From Cupriavidus campinensis (GTDB lineage Bacteria; Pseudomonadota; Gammaproteobacteria; Burkholderiales; Burkholderiaceae), in NCBI RefSeq assembly GCF_905397395.1, contig NZ_CAJPVH010000056.1:1-32960 (forward strand): DNA of 32,960 nt. The letters are read 5' to 3'. This document shows, piece after piece, positions 1 to 7,791 of the stretch (its first letter is position 1; the number at the start of each line of letters is the position of its first letter). The notes below the pieces were generated by a model, which made no database searches, was not told the DNA's origin, and saw only the letters and a list, made by a program, of their open reading frames with translations. Made by a program: the position numbers and the translations under genes.

Positions 1-158
1 TGTTCGGCCTCGACCCGACCGGCGCCGCGCGCGGCGCGCTGTGCGTGGCCGCGGCGGTGGCCGCCATCGGCGCGGCCATCAGCCTGAGCCGCCTGCGCAG
101 CCAGGACGACGCGCGACCCGCGGTTGCCCGGCCGGAACCGCCGGAACCCGACGCGTAG
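1..158 (+). CDS. C-terminal fragment of a membrane protein (possibly MFS transporter)
   Basis: The frame is open from the window edge (codons from base 3) to TAG at 156-158, giving about 51 residues. They comprise an Ala/Gly-rich hydrophobic stretch of membrane-helix type (from LCVAAAV to GAAISL), then a basic SRLR boundary and a polar, Pro/Glu-rich tail ending PEPPEPDA. A last transmembrane helix followed by a short charged cytoplasmic tail is typical of MFS permeases, but too little is present to name the family. The gene starts outside the window and ends 8 bases before the convergent lipoprotein gene. Confidence 0.5.
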   Translation, partial: FGLDPTGAARGALCVAAAVAAIGAAISLSRLRSQDDARPAVARPEPPEPDA

Positions 159-166
159 GCGATAGC

Positions 167-412
167 CTAGGGCCCCCGGCCGCCCTCACGATGGCGCGCC
201 TGACCGTCAGGTTGATGGCGGGTCGGGCTGTCATCGTGCCGAAGGTCGGGCAGCATGATCTTGCCGTGCCCCCCGGCGTCGTGCACGCGGTTGTGGTCGC
301 CACGGATGCAGATCATCGTGCAGCCGGAGAGCGCCAGGAGGCATGCCGCGCACGCCCACCAGCGCCATCCCCGCCATCCCACCCACCACCACCGCCGCCG
401 TAGTCTTGCCAT
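167..412 (-). CDS. Small putative lipoprotein (81 aa)
   Basis: An Arg/Trp-rich N-terminus (MARLRRRWWW) leads into a short hydrophobic run and a lipobox LALSGC, with the lipidated Cys at residue 31. This predicts signal peptidase II processing and membrane anchoring. The mature part is about 50 residues, rich in His, Arg and Asp (RGDHNRVHD, LRHDD), with no domain I recognise. I chose the ATG at 412 because it puts the signal peptide at the N-terminus; a longer frame from 466 would bury it. The ribosome-binding site is weak. The Trp-rich stretch before the hydrophobic core is odd for a signal peptide, so this could be a chance frame, though a lipobox in the right place argues for a real gene. 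It is convergent with the upstream partial gene. Confidence 0.45.
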   Translation of the reverse strand: MARLRRRWWWVGWRGWRWWACAACLLALSGCTMICIRGDHNRVHDAGGHGKIMLPDLRHDDSPTRHQPDGQARHREGGRGP

Positions 413-440
413 GGCGCCTCGCCCCCACATCGGGTAGCCC

Positions 441-489
441 GAAACAAAAAACCGGGTGGGCGTCACCCTGCCGATGACCCGCCACCCGG
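441..489 (-). terminator. Rho-independent terminator of the chitinase gene
   Basis: Read on the minus strand, CCGGGTGG (489-482) pairs with CCACCCGG (459-452) and is followed at once by a run of six T and then GTTTC (451-441). It lies about 40 bases past the chitinase stop and is a standard intrinsic terminator. Confidence 0.8.
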
Positions 490-529
490 AACCGCTACCG
501 GGTCTTCACCCGGCCGTCTTCCCGGTCTG

Positions 530-3220
530 TCAGACCGGTCCCATGTCGTACCAGACCTTGGCGTCGCCCTCGGCATTGGTGGACGTCACGTCAGGGTCGC
601 CCGGCTCCTGGTCGGGGCCCGCCCACCATTTGGCCTTGTACTGATGCAGCCCCTGGCCCTGGTAGTTATTGGTCACGATGGCATCGCCCGGATAGCCCTC
701 GGGACGCCACGTGCCCTCGTCGCCGCTACTGCCGCCGGCCAGCACCAGGAGTTCCACGGTATCCGAGTCCCGGTCGCCGCTGCCGCCCGCGCCAGTCACC
801 GTCACCGTCACCTGGATGGTGGTGTCGCGGTCGACGATCGGCGCGTTCCCGGTCACGGAGATCGTGTCGGCACCATCGAACGACAGGCCGTTCGCGTCCC
901 ACGCATACAGCAGCGGCGCGGGGCCGGTCGATTCCACGGCCGACAGCGAAATCGGCGCGCCCGCCTCCACCTGCAAGCGGCCCGTGATCTTGGCCACCAC
1001 CCCGCCGGACGGCGTCTCGCCAGGCACCACGGAGAGGAAGATCGCGCTTTGGTCCGTCTGCGTGCCATCGTTCACGGTCAGCTTGACCCAGTAATCGGTC
1101 TGCTCGTCCACCGACGGCGCGGTACCTTCCACCAGTTCCTCGGTACTCCCGGAGAACGGCAGGCCCGGCGCGTCCCAGAGGTAGGTCAGCGGATCGTTGT
1201 CGGGATCGAACGACGCTTCCCCGGAGAGCGCGAAGGGCGTGCCGGCCTCGATCACCACCGAAATCCGCGATGTGGGCGGCGCCGCGGTGCGCGCCTTGAC
1301 CTTCAGCGTCTGCGTCGCCGTGCTGGTCCGGTTGCTCCCGTCACGCACGGTCAGCGTGATGGTGTACGAACGGGCCACGGTGGGCAGCAGGCCACCCACC
1401 GTCGACGTGGTCTTGTCGTCGATGAAGGTCAGGCCCGGCGCGCTCCAGCTGTACGTCAGGTCAGAGCCCACCGAACGCAGCGCCGTGAATTCCACGTCGT
1501 CGCCCTCGAACGCCTCCGTGGGGCCGTCGATCACCGCTACCGGCGCGCGGCCGCCGTCCTGCACGTTGATACCGGAGAAGTAGAACGGGTCCATGTCGAC
1601 GACGCGCGTCTGCACGGGTGCGCCCAGCCCCTCGCGCGCGGCGTTGACCAGCACGCCGCTGTCCATGTCGATGGTCCACGTGAACAGGCCGCCGAGGTTG
1701 TGCTTGCGCACATACTCGCCCTTGGCATACACCGAGCGCGGGGTATCGACGGACAGGAACAGGCCACTCTCGGGGCTGTACAGATAGTCCGCGTCGGCAA
1801 CCTCGTCCGTATAGACGTTGAAGCCGTTGATGCCGGTCTGGTGCTCCAGGTCGAGGTAGTTGTAGATCAGGTCGAAGAATTCCGTGGTGCCAGACTCGAA
1901 CGTGCCGGTGGTGGTGCCGGAGCCCGGGTCGTAGGTGCCCTGCAGCGGCGACCAGCTGTCAATCACGGCGTTGCGCCCGCTACGGCTGTAGGCGGCAAAG
2001 CCAATGTTGATATTGGTCGACGGCACGCCCTGTCCGAGCAGGTACTTCACGGCACGGTCAATGCTGTGACCTTCGGGGTCCGCCGGATCGACATCGAACA
2101 AGTTCGAGTGATGGGCGAGCTTGGGCGCCCACGGCGTGCCGAAGTAATCGTAGGTCATCAGGTTGATGCCTTCCACGCCCGACGCGATCATCCCCTTGAT
2201 ATCGGACGTCAGCAGCGTCGACATGGACGCGCCTGCGGCAATGCTGACCCGGATGCTGGGCAAGCGCTGCTTGAGTTCACGCACCAGCGCCTGGAAGTTG
2301 CCCGCGTCCTCGGGGCCGTGCGGGTTGCCGGCGCCCGCGTTGCCCGGATACTCCCAGTCCAGGTCGATCTCGGTGAACATCGGAAAACGCTGGACGATGA
2401 ACGCCAGGCTGTCGATCAGCGTCTTGCGCTGGGTCGGGTTCGCCGCCACCGCGTGAAATGCCTCGCTCATCGTCCAGCCGCCCAGACTGAGCGACAACTT
2501 CAGGTTGGGGTTCTTGTCCTTCAGCTTCTTCAGGCCGCCGAGCACGCCCTGGGCCTTGCTCTGGATGAAGAGATCCTGGTAGTCATTGCTGACCCAACTG
2601 GTGAACCCCACGTTCAGGAACGAGGCCACATCGCCCCAGGGATCAACGAAGGTGGCTTCGTGCAGCTTCTTGCCGAAATCGACCGCAGCGTTGTCGATCA
2701 CGTACTGCTTCTCGCCCTTGTCGCCGACGATTCCGGCGAAGCCGATGATGATCTTGTCGTAGGCGGCCGCGTTCACCAACATCATGTCCAGGCCGCGCCC
2801 GGCCGATGCATTGTTGAAGTTGCCCTCGAGGCGACCGTCGTACTGCGACCAGTCCGTGAAATACCCGAACACCTTCCTGCCTTGCGGCACGGCCCCGTAG
2901 GTGTTGTAGACGCGCTTGACCACGCGCGTCGCCGTGTACGAATAGTCCTCGGTCTCCGTGGCCGGATCGAACTTGTTCTGCTGGTAAGTGCGCTCCGTGG
3001 CACCTACCGATTGCGGCTTGGCGGGATCGCCAGCGTCGCCGTTGTACACCAGCGCACTGCCGGCGCGCCCGCCCTTCAATGCTTGCCTGCGGCCCTTGAA
3101 ACGCGACAGTGGCGTTTTCGGCGGCGCCTGCTCATCGGGAGCCCCATTCCGATATCCCGTGGATGCGAATCCGGTCCGCCCTTGCTGGCCCGGGTTGCTG
3201 TTGTCCGATACTTTTGCCAT
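530..3220 (-). CDS. Multidomain GH18 chitinase, no classical signal peptide (896 aa)
   Basis: Predicted endo/exo-hydrolysis of chitin. The GH18 barrel spans about residues 113-535. It shows the SxGG strand (LSLGGW, 243-249), the catalytic motif region IDLDWEYP with acid Glu290 and Asp286/Asp288, the MTYD strand (355-358) and a late barrel Trp (FTWTID, W515). The first Asp of the DxxDxDxE motif is Thr283 here. Three PKD/Ig-like beta repeats follow (about 555-642, 645-733, 738-827), each with a YxW(S/D)A(P/N)GL core. A CBM5/12-type chitin-binding segment comes last (about 835-870; GTWRPEGYPGD, YKAKWWAG). The start at 3220 is set by AAGGA nine bases upstream; the open frame continues to 3640 but that part reads as noise. 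The N-terminus (MAKVSDNSNPG) is polar, with no signal peptide or Tat motif, and about 110 residues precede the barrel. Secretion must be non-classical, via an unrecognised signal, or absent. The divergent double winged-helix gene is the likely regulator. Confidence 0.92.
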   Translation of the reverse strand: MAKVSDNSNPGQQGRTGFASTGYRNGAPDEQAPPKTPLSRFKGRRQALKGGRAGSALVYNGDAGDPAKPQSVGATERTYQQNKFDPATETEDYSYTATRVVKRVYNTYGAVPQGRKVFGYFTDWSQYDGRLEGNFNNASAGRGLDMMLVNAAAYDKIIIGFAGIVGDKGEKQYVIDNAAVDFGKKLHEATFVDPWGDVASFLNVGFTSWVSNDYQDLFIQSKAQGVLGGLKKLKDKNPNLKLSLSLGGWTMSEAFHAVAANPTQRKTLIDSLAFIVQRFPMFTEIDLDWEYPGNAGAGNPHGPEDAGNFQALVRELKQRLPSIRVSIAAGASMSTLLTSDIKGMIASGVEGINLMTYDYFGTPWAPKLAHHSNLFDVDPADPEGHSIDRAVKYLLGQGVPSTNINIGFAAYSRSGRNAVIDSWSPLQGTYDPGSGTTTGTFESGTTEFFDLIYNYLDLEHQTGINGFNVYTDEVADADYLYSPESGLFLSVDTPRSVYAKGEYVRKHNLGGLFTWTIDMDSGVLVNAAREGLGAPVQTRVVDMDPFYFSGINVQDGGRAPVAVIDGPTEAFEGDDVEFTALRSVGSDLTYSWSAPGLTFIDDKTTSTVGGLLPTVARSYTITLTVRDGSNRTSTATQTLKVKARTAAPPTSRISVVIEAGTPFALSGEASFDPDNDPLTYLWDAPGLPFSGSTEELVEGTAPSVDEQTDYWVKLTVNDGTQTDQSAIFLSVVPGETPSGGVVAKITGRLQVEAGAPISLSAVESTGPAPLLYAWDANGLSFDGADTISVTGNAPIVDRDTTIQVTVTVTGAGGSGDRDSDTVELLVLAGGSSGDEGTWRPEGYPGDAIVTNNYQGQGLHQYKAKWWAGPDQEPGDPDVTSTNAEGDAKVWYDMGPV

Positions 3221-3426
3221 GACTATCTGTCCTTGCAGAATTAGATGAATGCCGCCGGTTCCCATCGACTTTGACAAAACCATCGCCAGGCGGCCATGCC
3301 ATCTTTCTCCCGGGCCAGATTTAATGACATGGAATGGAGATGGAATATCCTGTGTCACGATTAATCGCAGTTTCCTGAAAATAGATCCGAAGAAATCGTC
3401 ATTCTGCGAGGTGAAGAATGGATGAC

Positions 3427-3446
3427 GTGGATTTTCGTGAATCCAC
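3427..3446. promoter_or_regulatory. Perfect 20-bp palindromic site GTGGATT-N6-AATCCAC
   Basis: Seven-base arms GTGGATT (3427-3433) and AATCCAC (3440-3446) are separated by TTCGTG. The dyad lies 207 bases upstream of the chitinase start and 333 upstream of the regulator start. Its size and symmetry suit binding by a two-headed or dimeric winged-helix protein such as the neighbouring regulator, which is inference. Confidence 0.45.
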
Positions 3447-3552
3447 ACTGTTATGTAACCGTGCCTTTGGGTACGCGGATGAGCAAGGAAGCCGGACCCG
3501 AATGGGTTATGATCGCCGCCACAAGCGGGATAGCACGATGTTAGATTGTTCG

Positions 3553-3578
3553 CGCGCGGCGCCGGGTTACGCCGCGCG
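3553..3578. repeat. Perfect 9-bp inverted repeat, 8-base loop
   Basis: CGCGCGGCG (3553-3561) and CGCCGCGCG (3570-3578) flank CCGGGTTA. This is a very stable hairpin with no T-run on either strand, so it is not a standard terminator. It lies in the likely leader of the winged-helix regulator gene. Confidence 0.4.
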
Positions 3579-3778
3579 GACAGCGTGAATTCCTGAACAG
3601 AATGGCGACAACCGTTGCGCACCCTGCCGCATTGTTTCAACCCCGTGTGATATTGCGGGTGCCACGTGCGACGGCGTCACCCGCTCGGGGCACATCGACA
3701 CGAAAATATCTTCCATGGGAGCCGGCGAATCGCGCCCGTACGCTTGTCGTCCATCGCAGACGACATGAGGGTTGCGAA

Positions 3779-4522
3779 ATGATCCGGAATGGCGATTCAG
3801 TATTTTTTGACTGGGACAATGACCGCGTGATTCGCGGCGGCGTGGAGACAACGATAACCGGCCAGCAAAAGCGCTTGCTGCGGTTATTGGTAGAGGAAAA
3901 ACCAGCGGTTAAGCCGAAGGATTATTTACTGAATGGCGTCTGGGGCAAGCGTGCCGAACTGGTGGACGAGCTTTATCTCGTGCAACTGGTCTACCGGCTG
4001 CGCAAGGCACTAAGCCCCGTCGGCCTGGACGGCCACATCGTGACCGTGCCGCGCGAGGGCTACCGCTTCATCCCGGTGCCGAATGCGGTGCTGGCGCCCG
4101 ATCCCGCCGGCCAGGCCCGTGCGGAACTCGAGCATGCGCGCGGCCTGGCGCATGTGCTGGCCCGGCTGGGCATGCCACCCGCCACCCAGCCCTTGCCGGC
4201 CACCGAGGACGACCTCCATGTCGATGAGACACAGGGCGTCATTTCCTACGGCGGGGTAGTCGCCAAGGTCACGCGCTTTGAGTTGCGGCTGCTGGCCGCG
4301 CTGATCGAGCACCGCGACACCGTGATGTCGCGGCAGCAGATTATCGAGGCGGTGTGGGGCGCCGACGCGATGGTCGATGAGAACTGCCTCACGCAACTGG
4401 TCTCGCGGTTGCGGCGGGCGTTGCACCCGCTCGGGCTGGACAACTGCGTGGCAGCGGTGCCCAAGGTGGGCTACCGCTTCCGCCAGCAGGGGTACGCCGG
4501 AGCGCGCCCGCCCGCCATGTAG
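3779..4522 (+). CDS. Transcriptional regulator of two tandem OmpR-type winged-helix domains (247 aa)
   Basis: A DNA-binding protein built from two Trans_reg_C-type domains and little else. Domain 1 (about 5-98) has QQKRLLRLLVEE, the recognition helix region LYLVQLVYRLRKALSP and the wing VTVPREGYRFIP. Domain 2 (about 147-236) repeats the plan with TRFELRLLAALIE, LTQLVSRLRRALHPLGL and AAVPKVGYRF. A 45-residue Ala/Pro-rich linker with one likely helix separates them. There is no receiver domain, membrane segment or sensor domain, so it is neither an ordinary response regulator nor a ToxR/CadC protein. The start at 3779 has GAGGG upstream; an open frame from 3602 adds 59 unconvincing residues. 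It is divergent from the chitinase gene, suggesting local control of it. Two heads could bind a double site as a monomer. It ends 4 bases before the convergent Bug gene. Confidence 0.88.
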   Translation: MIRNGDSVFFDWDNDRVIRGGVETTITGQQKRLLRLLVEEKPAVKPKDYLLNGVWGKRAELVDELYLVQLVYRLRKALSPVGLDGHIVTVPREGYRFIPVPNAVLAPDPAGQARAELEHARGLAHVLARLGMPPATQPLPATEDDLHVDETQGVISYGGVVAKVTRFELRLLAALIEHRDTVMSRQQIIEAVWGADAMVDENCLTQLVSRLRRALHPLGLDNCVAAVPKVGYRFRQQGYAGARPPAM

Positions 4523-4526
4523 GGCC

Positions 4527-5543
4527 TCACTCCGCCTTGGCGCCCGAGTCCTTCACCACCTTGGCCCATTTGGTGATTTCGCTACGCTGGTACGTGGCCA
4601 GCGCCTCGGGCGTGCCGAGCACGGGGTCGAGCCCCAGTGTCTTCAGCTTGGCCTGCACGTCGGGCAGCTTGAAGATGCGGTTCAGCTCGGTGTTGAGCTT
4701 GGCCACCACGTCCTTGGGCGTGTTGGCCGGCGCGAAGACGGCGAACCACGACTCGGCCTCGTAGCCGGGCAGGCCCTGCTCGGCAATGGTGGGGATGTCC
4801 GGCGCGGACGGCGAGCGCTTGGCGCTGGTCACGCCGAGCGCGCGCAGCTTGCCCTCCTTCACCACCGGCAGCGCCGAAGGCAGGTTGTCAAACATCATGG
4901 GAATGTGTCCGCCCAGCAGGTCCGGAATGGCCATCGCCCGGCCCTTGTACGGCACGTGGGTGATCTTGACCTGCGCCATGGTGTTGAACAACTCCCCGGC
5001 CACGTGCAGCGACGTGCCGACACCGGGCGTGCCGAACTGCAGCGCCCCGGGCTTGGACTTGGCCAGCGCAATCAGCTCCTGCACGTTCTTGGCCGGCACC
5101 GACGGATTGACCACCAGCACGTTGGGCGTGGAAGCCAGCAGGATCACCGGCGTGAAGTCCTTGACCATGTCGTACGGCATCTTGCTGTACAGCGCGCCGT
5201 TGATCGAGTGCGTGCCCACGGTGCCGAGCGCCAGCGTGTTGCCGTCCGGCGCCGCGTGGGCCACGGCCTCGCCGCCGATGTTGCCGCCCGCGCCGGGCTT
5301 GTTGTCCACCACCACGGGCTGGCCCCACGACGGAGAGATCTTCTCGGAGAAAATTCGCGCGAGGATGTCCGGCGCGCCGCCGCTCGGGAAGCCCACCACC
5401 ATGCGGATCGGCTTGTTCGGATAGTTCTGGGCCTGGGCCAGGGCCGCTCCCGGCACTGCGGAGAATGCCGCCGTCACTGCCACGCCCGCCATCGTCGCCA
5501 TCGCGGCCATGAAGCGGCGGCGCGGGTATACACGTACACGCAT
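4527..5543 (-). CDS. Bug-family periplasmic solute-binding protein (TctC-like, 338 aa)
   Basis: Tripartite tricarboxylate transporter receptor family: a secreted binding protein presenting a carboxylate-type ligand to a TctA/TctB permease. The N-terminus is basic (RVYPRRRF), then a hydrophobic stretch ending AALAQA gives a cleavable signal peptide of about 37 residues. The mature start YPNKPIRMVVGFPSGGAPD is the family hallmark, followed by GQPVVVDNKPGAGG, ALYSKMPYD and THVPYKG. It is the last gene of the IclR-SDR-Bug set, 65 bases after the SDR stop. The start has GGAGACA upstream. No TctA or TctB gene is nearby, the usual situation for the many Bug paralogues of Bordetella and Cupriavidus. 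The ligand cannot be read from sequence; the SDR neighbour hints at a hydroxy- or oxo-acid. Confidence 0.93.
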   Translation of the reverse strand: MRVRVYPRRRFMAAMATMAGVAVTAAFSAVPGAALAQAQNYPNKPIRMVVGFPSGGAPDILARIFSEKISPSWGQPVVVDNKPGAGGNIGGEAVAHAAPDGNTLALGTVGTHSINGALYSKMPYDMVKDFTPVILLASTPNVLVVNPSVPAKNVQELIALAKSKPGALQFGTPGVGTSLHVAGELFNTMAQVKITHVPYKGRAMAIPDLLGGHIPMMFDNLPSALPVVKEGKLRALGVTSAKRSPSAPDIPTIAEQGLPGYEAESWFAVFAPANTPKDVVAKLNTELNRIFKLPDVQAKLKTLGLDPVLGTPEALATYQRSEITKWAKVVKDSGAKAE

Positions 5544-5608
5544 GAAATTGTCTCCTGATTGTCTTGTCTTTTTTTGGGTTGGGCGGCGATCTTCTGCCGC
5601 CTGTCATC

Positions 5609-6421
5609 TTATACGGCGATATTGCCGAATTCCTTAGACACCTGATCGTGCAGGCGGCGCATGCCACGCAGCCAGCGGTCGTAATCCTGGCCCTTGCGAC
5701 GGTAGTACTCCAGCACCTCCGGGTGAGGCAGAATCAGGAAACTCTCATTGACAACGCCTTCGAGCGTCTTCTCGGCAACGTGCTCCGGCGTGACCGAGCC
5801 AGCCTGCAGGAAGCCCTTGCGCTCGCCGCTTTCGCCAAACAGCATCTTGGTCTGCACGCCCTGCGGGCAGATGCAGCTGACCCGGATGCCGCGCTCGCCA
5901 TAGGTAATCGACAGCCATTCCGCGAACCCGATGGCCGCGTGCTTGGTCACCGCGTACGGCGCCGAGCCAATCTGCGACAGCAAACCTGCCGCCGACACCG
6001 TATTGATGAAGTAGCCCTCGCCGCGCTCGAGCATCTGCGGCAGCACCGCCTTGGCCGCGTGGATATGGGCCATGACGTTGATCTCCCAGATGCGCTGCCA
6101 TTCGGCGTCACTGGCGTCCAGCCCCTTGCGCAGGATGATGCCGGCGTTCGAGCAGAAGATGTCGACCTGGCCAAAGCGCTCCGTGGCGGTATCGACGAGC
6201 CCTTGCACGGCAGCCTCGTCGGCCACGTCCACGCGCTGGGCGAAGATCTGGCAGTCGGGCGCCGTCGCAGCGGCCTCGGCAGCCACCTGCGCCGCGCCGG
6301 CCTGGTCGATGTCCGCCACGGCCACACCGCGCGCCCCGCCCTGCGCGAACGCCAGCACCAGCGCCCGGCCGATGCCCGTGCCGCCGCCCGTCACGATGAC
6401 GGTCTTGTTACGAATCTCCAT
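5609..6421 (-). CDS. Short-chain dehydrogenase/reductase (SDR, 270 aa)
   Basis: Classical SDR oxidoreductase. It shows the cofactor loop TGGGTGIG (11-18), the NAG motif (92-94), Asn115, Ser143 and the YxxxK pair Tyr156/Lys160. Asp37 at the end of the second strand (VAVAD) favours NAD(H) over NADP(H). Length is normal for the family, with a slightly long C-terminal tail (YYRRKGQDYDRW). The substrate is not predictable; the adjoining Bug gene suggests it oxidises or reduces a small imported acid or alcohol. It lies 42 bases after the IclR gene and 65 before the Bug gene, on the same strand, so the three probably form one operon. GAGGAGACA precedes the ATG. Confidence 0.9.
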   Translation of the reverse strand: MEIRNKTVIVTGGGTGIGRALVLAFAQGGARGVAVADIDQAGAAQVAAEAAATAPDCQIFAQRVDVADEAAVQGLVDTATERFGQVDIFCSNAGIILRKGLDASDAEWQRIWEINVMAHIHAAKAVLPQMLERGEGYFINTVSAAGLLSQIGSAPYAVTKHAAIGFAEWLSITYGERGIRVSCICPQGVQTKMLFGESGERKGFLQAGSVTPEHVAEKTLEGVVNESFLILPHPEVLEYYRRKGQDYDRWLRGMRRLHDQVSKEFGNIAV

Positions 6422-6442
6422 GCTTGTCTCCTCTTGTTGTGC

Positions 6443-6458
6443 GAGTGTTCGAGTGTTC
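6443..6458. repeat. Two tandem copies of GAGTGTTC
   Basis: An exact 8-bp direct tandem repeat sits in the 42-base gap between the IclR and SDR genes, next to the SDR ribosome-binding site. It may be a spacing element or chance. Confidence 0.3.
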
Positions 6459-6463
6459 GTTCG

Positions 6464-7306
6464 TCAGGCCGACTGCCAGAGCCGTGCGGCCAGCGTATCG
6501 GCCAGTTCGCGGATGCGCGGGCCGAGATTGGTCTCGAGAATTTCCGGGGAGAGGCGCGTGGACGCCCCGCCGATATTGATCGACAGCACCTCCGCGCCAT
6601 CCTGCAGGCACACCGGCGCAGCCACGCCGCTGACCGTGCGGTCCCACTCGGCATGCGCCAGGCAGAAGCCGCGCCGCGCGTGGTCGCGCAAGGCGCGATC
6701 CAGTTTGGCACGCAGGCCTGGCCAGCGCGGGCCGTGGTGCCGCTCCAGTTCCGCCAGCACCGCCGTGCGGCGTGCCGGCGCCAGCCCGGCCAGCCACGCA
6801 CGCCCGATGGCGGACGTGGCCATGGGCAGCCGCGAGCCCGGCGTCAGGCGCATGACCAGCGCGCCGCGCGGCTGGCAGACCTCCAGGTACAGCATGTCGT
6901 GGCGGTCCGGGGCTGCCAGCGCCACGGTGCAGTCGGTCGCGAAGGCCAGCGACTGCATCAGCGGCTGGGCGATGTCACGAATGCCGGCGCCAGACAGATA
7001 GCGTTGCCCGGGCAACAGGGCTCCCTGCCCGATGCGGTACTTCTCCTGTCCCTCTACATAGACCAGATAGCCGAGACTCGCCAGCGTGTAGGTCAGCCGT
7101 GACACCGTGGGACGCGGAATGCCGGTACGGCGCGACAGCTCCGCATTGCCGAGAAAATCGTCGTGCGGGCCAAACGCGCGCAGCAGTTCCAGCCCGCGCC
7201 CCAGCGCCGTCACGAAATTGCGATCCTCGCCGTCAGCGGGATGGGCCGCGCCGCCGGACAGGAGTCCGGCATCGGCCGGTTGCGGAATCGAGGTGGTGCG
7301 CTTCAT
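6464..7306 (-). CDS. IclR-family transcriptional regulator (280 aa)
   Basis: The N-terminal winged helix (about 30-90) contains GRGLELLRAF, LGNAELSRRTGIPRPTVSRLTYTLASLGYL, the standard IclR layout. An effector-binding GAF-like domain follows, with PMATSAIGRAWLAGL, the HARRGFCLAHAEWD segment (family: rG+a.s.gE) and VLSINIGG. The start is uncertain: ATG at 7306 gives MKRTTSIPQ and a 30-residue lead; an in-frame ATG at 7339 is possible and neither has a strong ribosome-binding site. It is co-directional with the SDR and Bug genes and probably controls them in response to the transported compound or its product. Confidence 0.88.
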   Translation of the reverse strand: MKRTTSIPQPADAGLLSGGAAHPADGEDRNFVTALGRGLELLRAFGPHDDFLGNAELSRRTGIPRPTVSRLTYTLASLGYLVYVEGQEKYRIGQGALLPGQRYLSGAGIRDIAQPLMQSLAFATDCTVALAAPDRHDMLYLEVCQPRGALVMRLTPGSRLPMATSAIGRAWLAGLAPARRTAVLAELERHHGPRWPGLRAKLDRALRDHARRGFCLAHAEWDRTVSGVAAPVCLQDGAEVLSINIGGASTRLSPEILETNLGPRIRELADTLAARLWQSA

Positions 7307-7431
7307 GGCAGATTCATAACAGCTTCCGCCCGGCGGCATGCCCGCTATGTAGCGAAAACATGGTTCCCACAAACGGCGCTCATGGCCCACGCCTGTGGTG
7401 TCAAAGGCGCCCTCCGCCTCTCTTCAGCCTC

Positions 7432-7791
7432 TCATTCGAAATCCGACATCTCGTACAGCGGACGGATCTCGATCTCGCTGGGCCCCGGCATGGGATTCGG
7501 GCAGCGCTTCACCCAGGCGACCGCTTCATCCATGTCCTTGACTTCCCAGAGCCAGAAGCCAGCCACCAGCTCACGGGTCTGAGCGAACGGCCCGTCGATG
7601 ACCGTACGGCCGGCACCATCGAACGCCACGCGCTTACCCGCCGACGAGGGCTTGAGGCCGTCCGCTGCACGCAGGATGCCGGCCTTCGCCAGCGCCTCGT
7701 TGAACTTGTGCATCGCCTCGAACAGTTCGGTCGTGGGGAGCATGCCCGTTTCGCTGTCTTCGGTGGCTTTCACTAACACCATGACACGCAT
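7432..7791 (-). CDS. YCII-related protein with DGPF motif (119 aa)
   Basis: A small ferredoxin-like fold protein of the YCII/DGPF family. The typical elements are the opening strand MRVMVLVKAT, a first half ending LKPSSAGKRV, the signature DGPFAQTRELVAGFWLWEV (DGPF at 66-69) and the DMDEAVAWVKRCP helix. Biochemical role is unknown for most members; in many genomes they sit beside ECF sigma factors, which are absent here. AAGGAGACA lies upstream of the ATG. It precedes the IclR gene by about 125 bases on the same strand, possibly as a separate unit. Confidence 0.85.
   Translation of the reverse strand: MRVMVLVKATEDSETGMLPTTELFEAMHKFNEALAKAGILRAADGLKPSSAGKRVAFDGAGRTVIDGPFAQTRELVAGFWLWEVKDMDEAVAWVKRCPNPMPGPSEIEIRPLYEMSDFE

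Larger units (their letters stand above)
3221..3778. promoter_or_regulatory. 558-bp divergent control region between chitinase and tandem winged-helix regulator
   Basis: No convincing gene lies here; frames crossing it are extensions of the two flanking genes. It is clearly more AT-rich than its surroundings and holds two perfect inverted repeats, listed separately. Both genes must be driven from it. I cannot assign -35/-10 boxes with confidence. Confidence 0.6.

Noticed and set aside
644..3244. 866-codon open frame on the plus strand opposite the chitinase
   Set aside because: The product is Arg/His/Gly/Val-rich low-information sequence with no domain, typical of antisense frames in GC-rich DNA; the minus frame has clear GH18 motifs.
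3221..3640. Extending the chitinase N-terminus to 3640
   Set aside because: The extension has no signal peptide or domain, is AT-rich like the promoter region, and lacks a ribosome-binding site, whereas AAGGA marks the start at 3220.
5564..7102. 512-codon plus-strand frame across the SDR and IclR genes
   Set aside because: It spans two well-supported minus-strand genes and has no recognisable motif.
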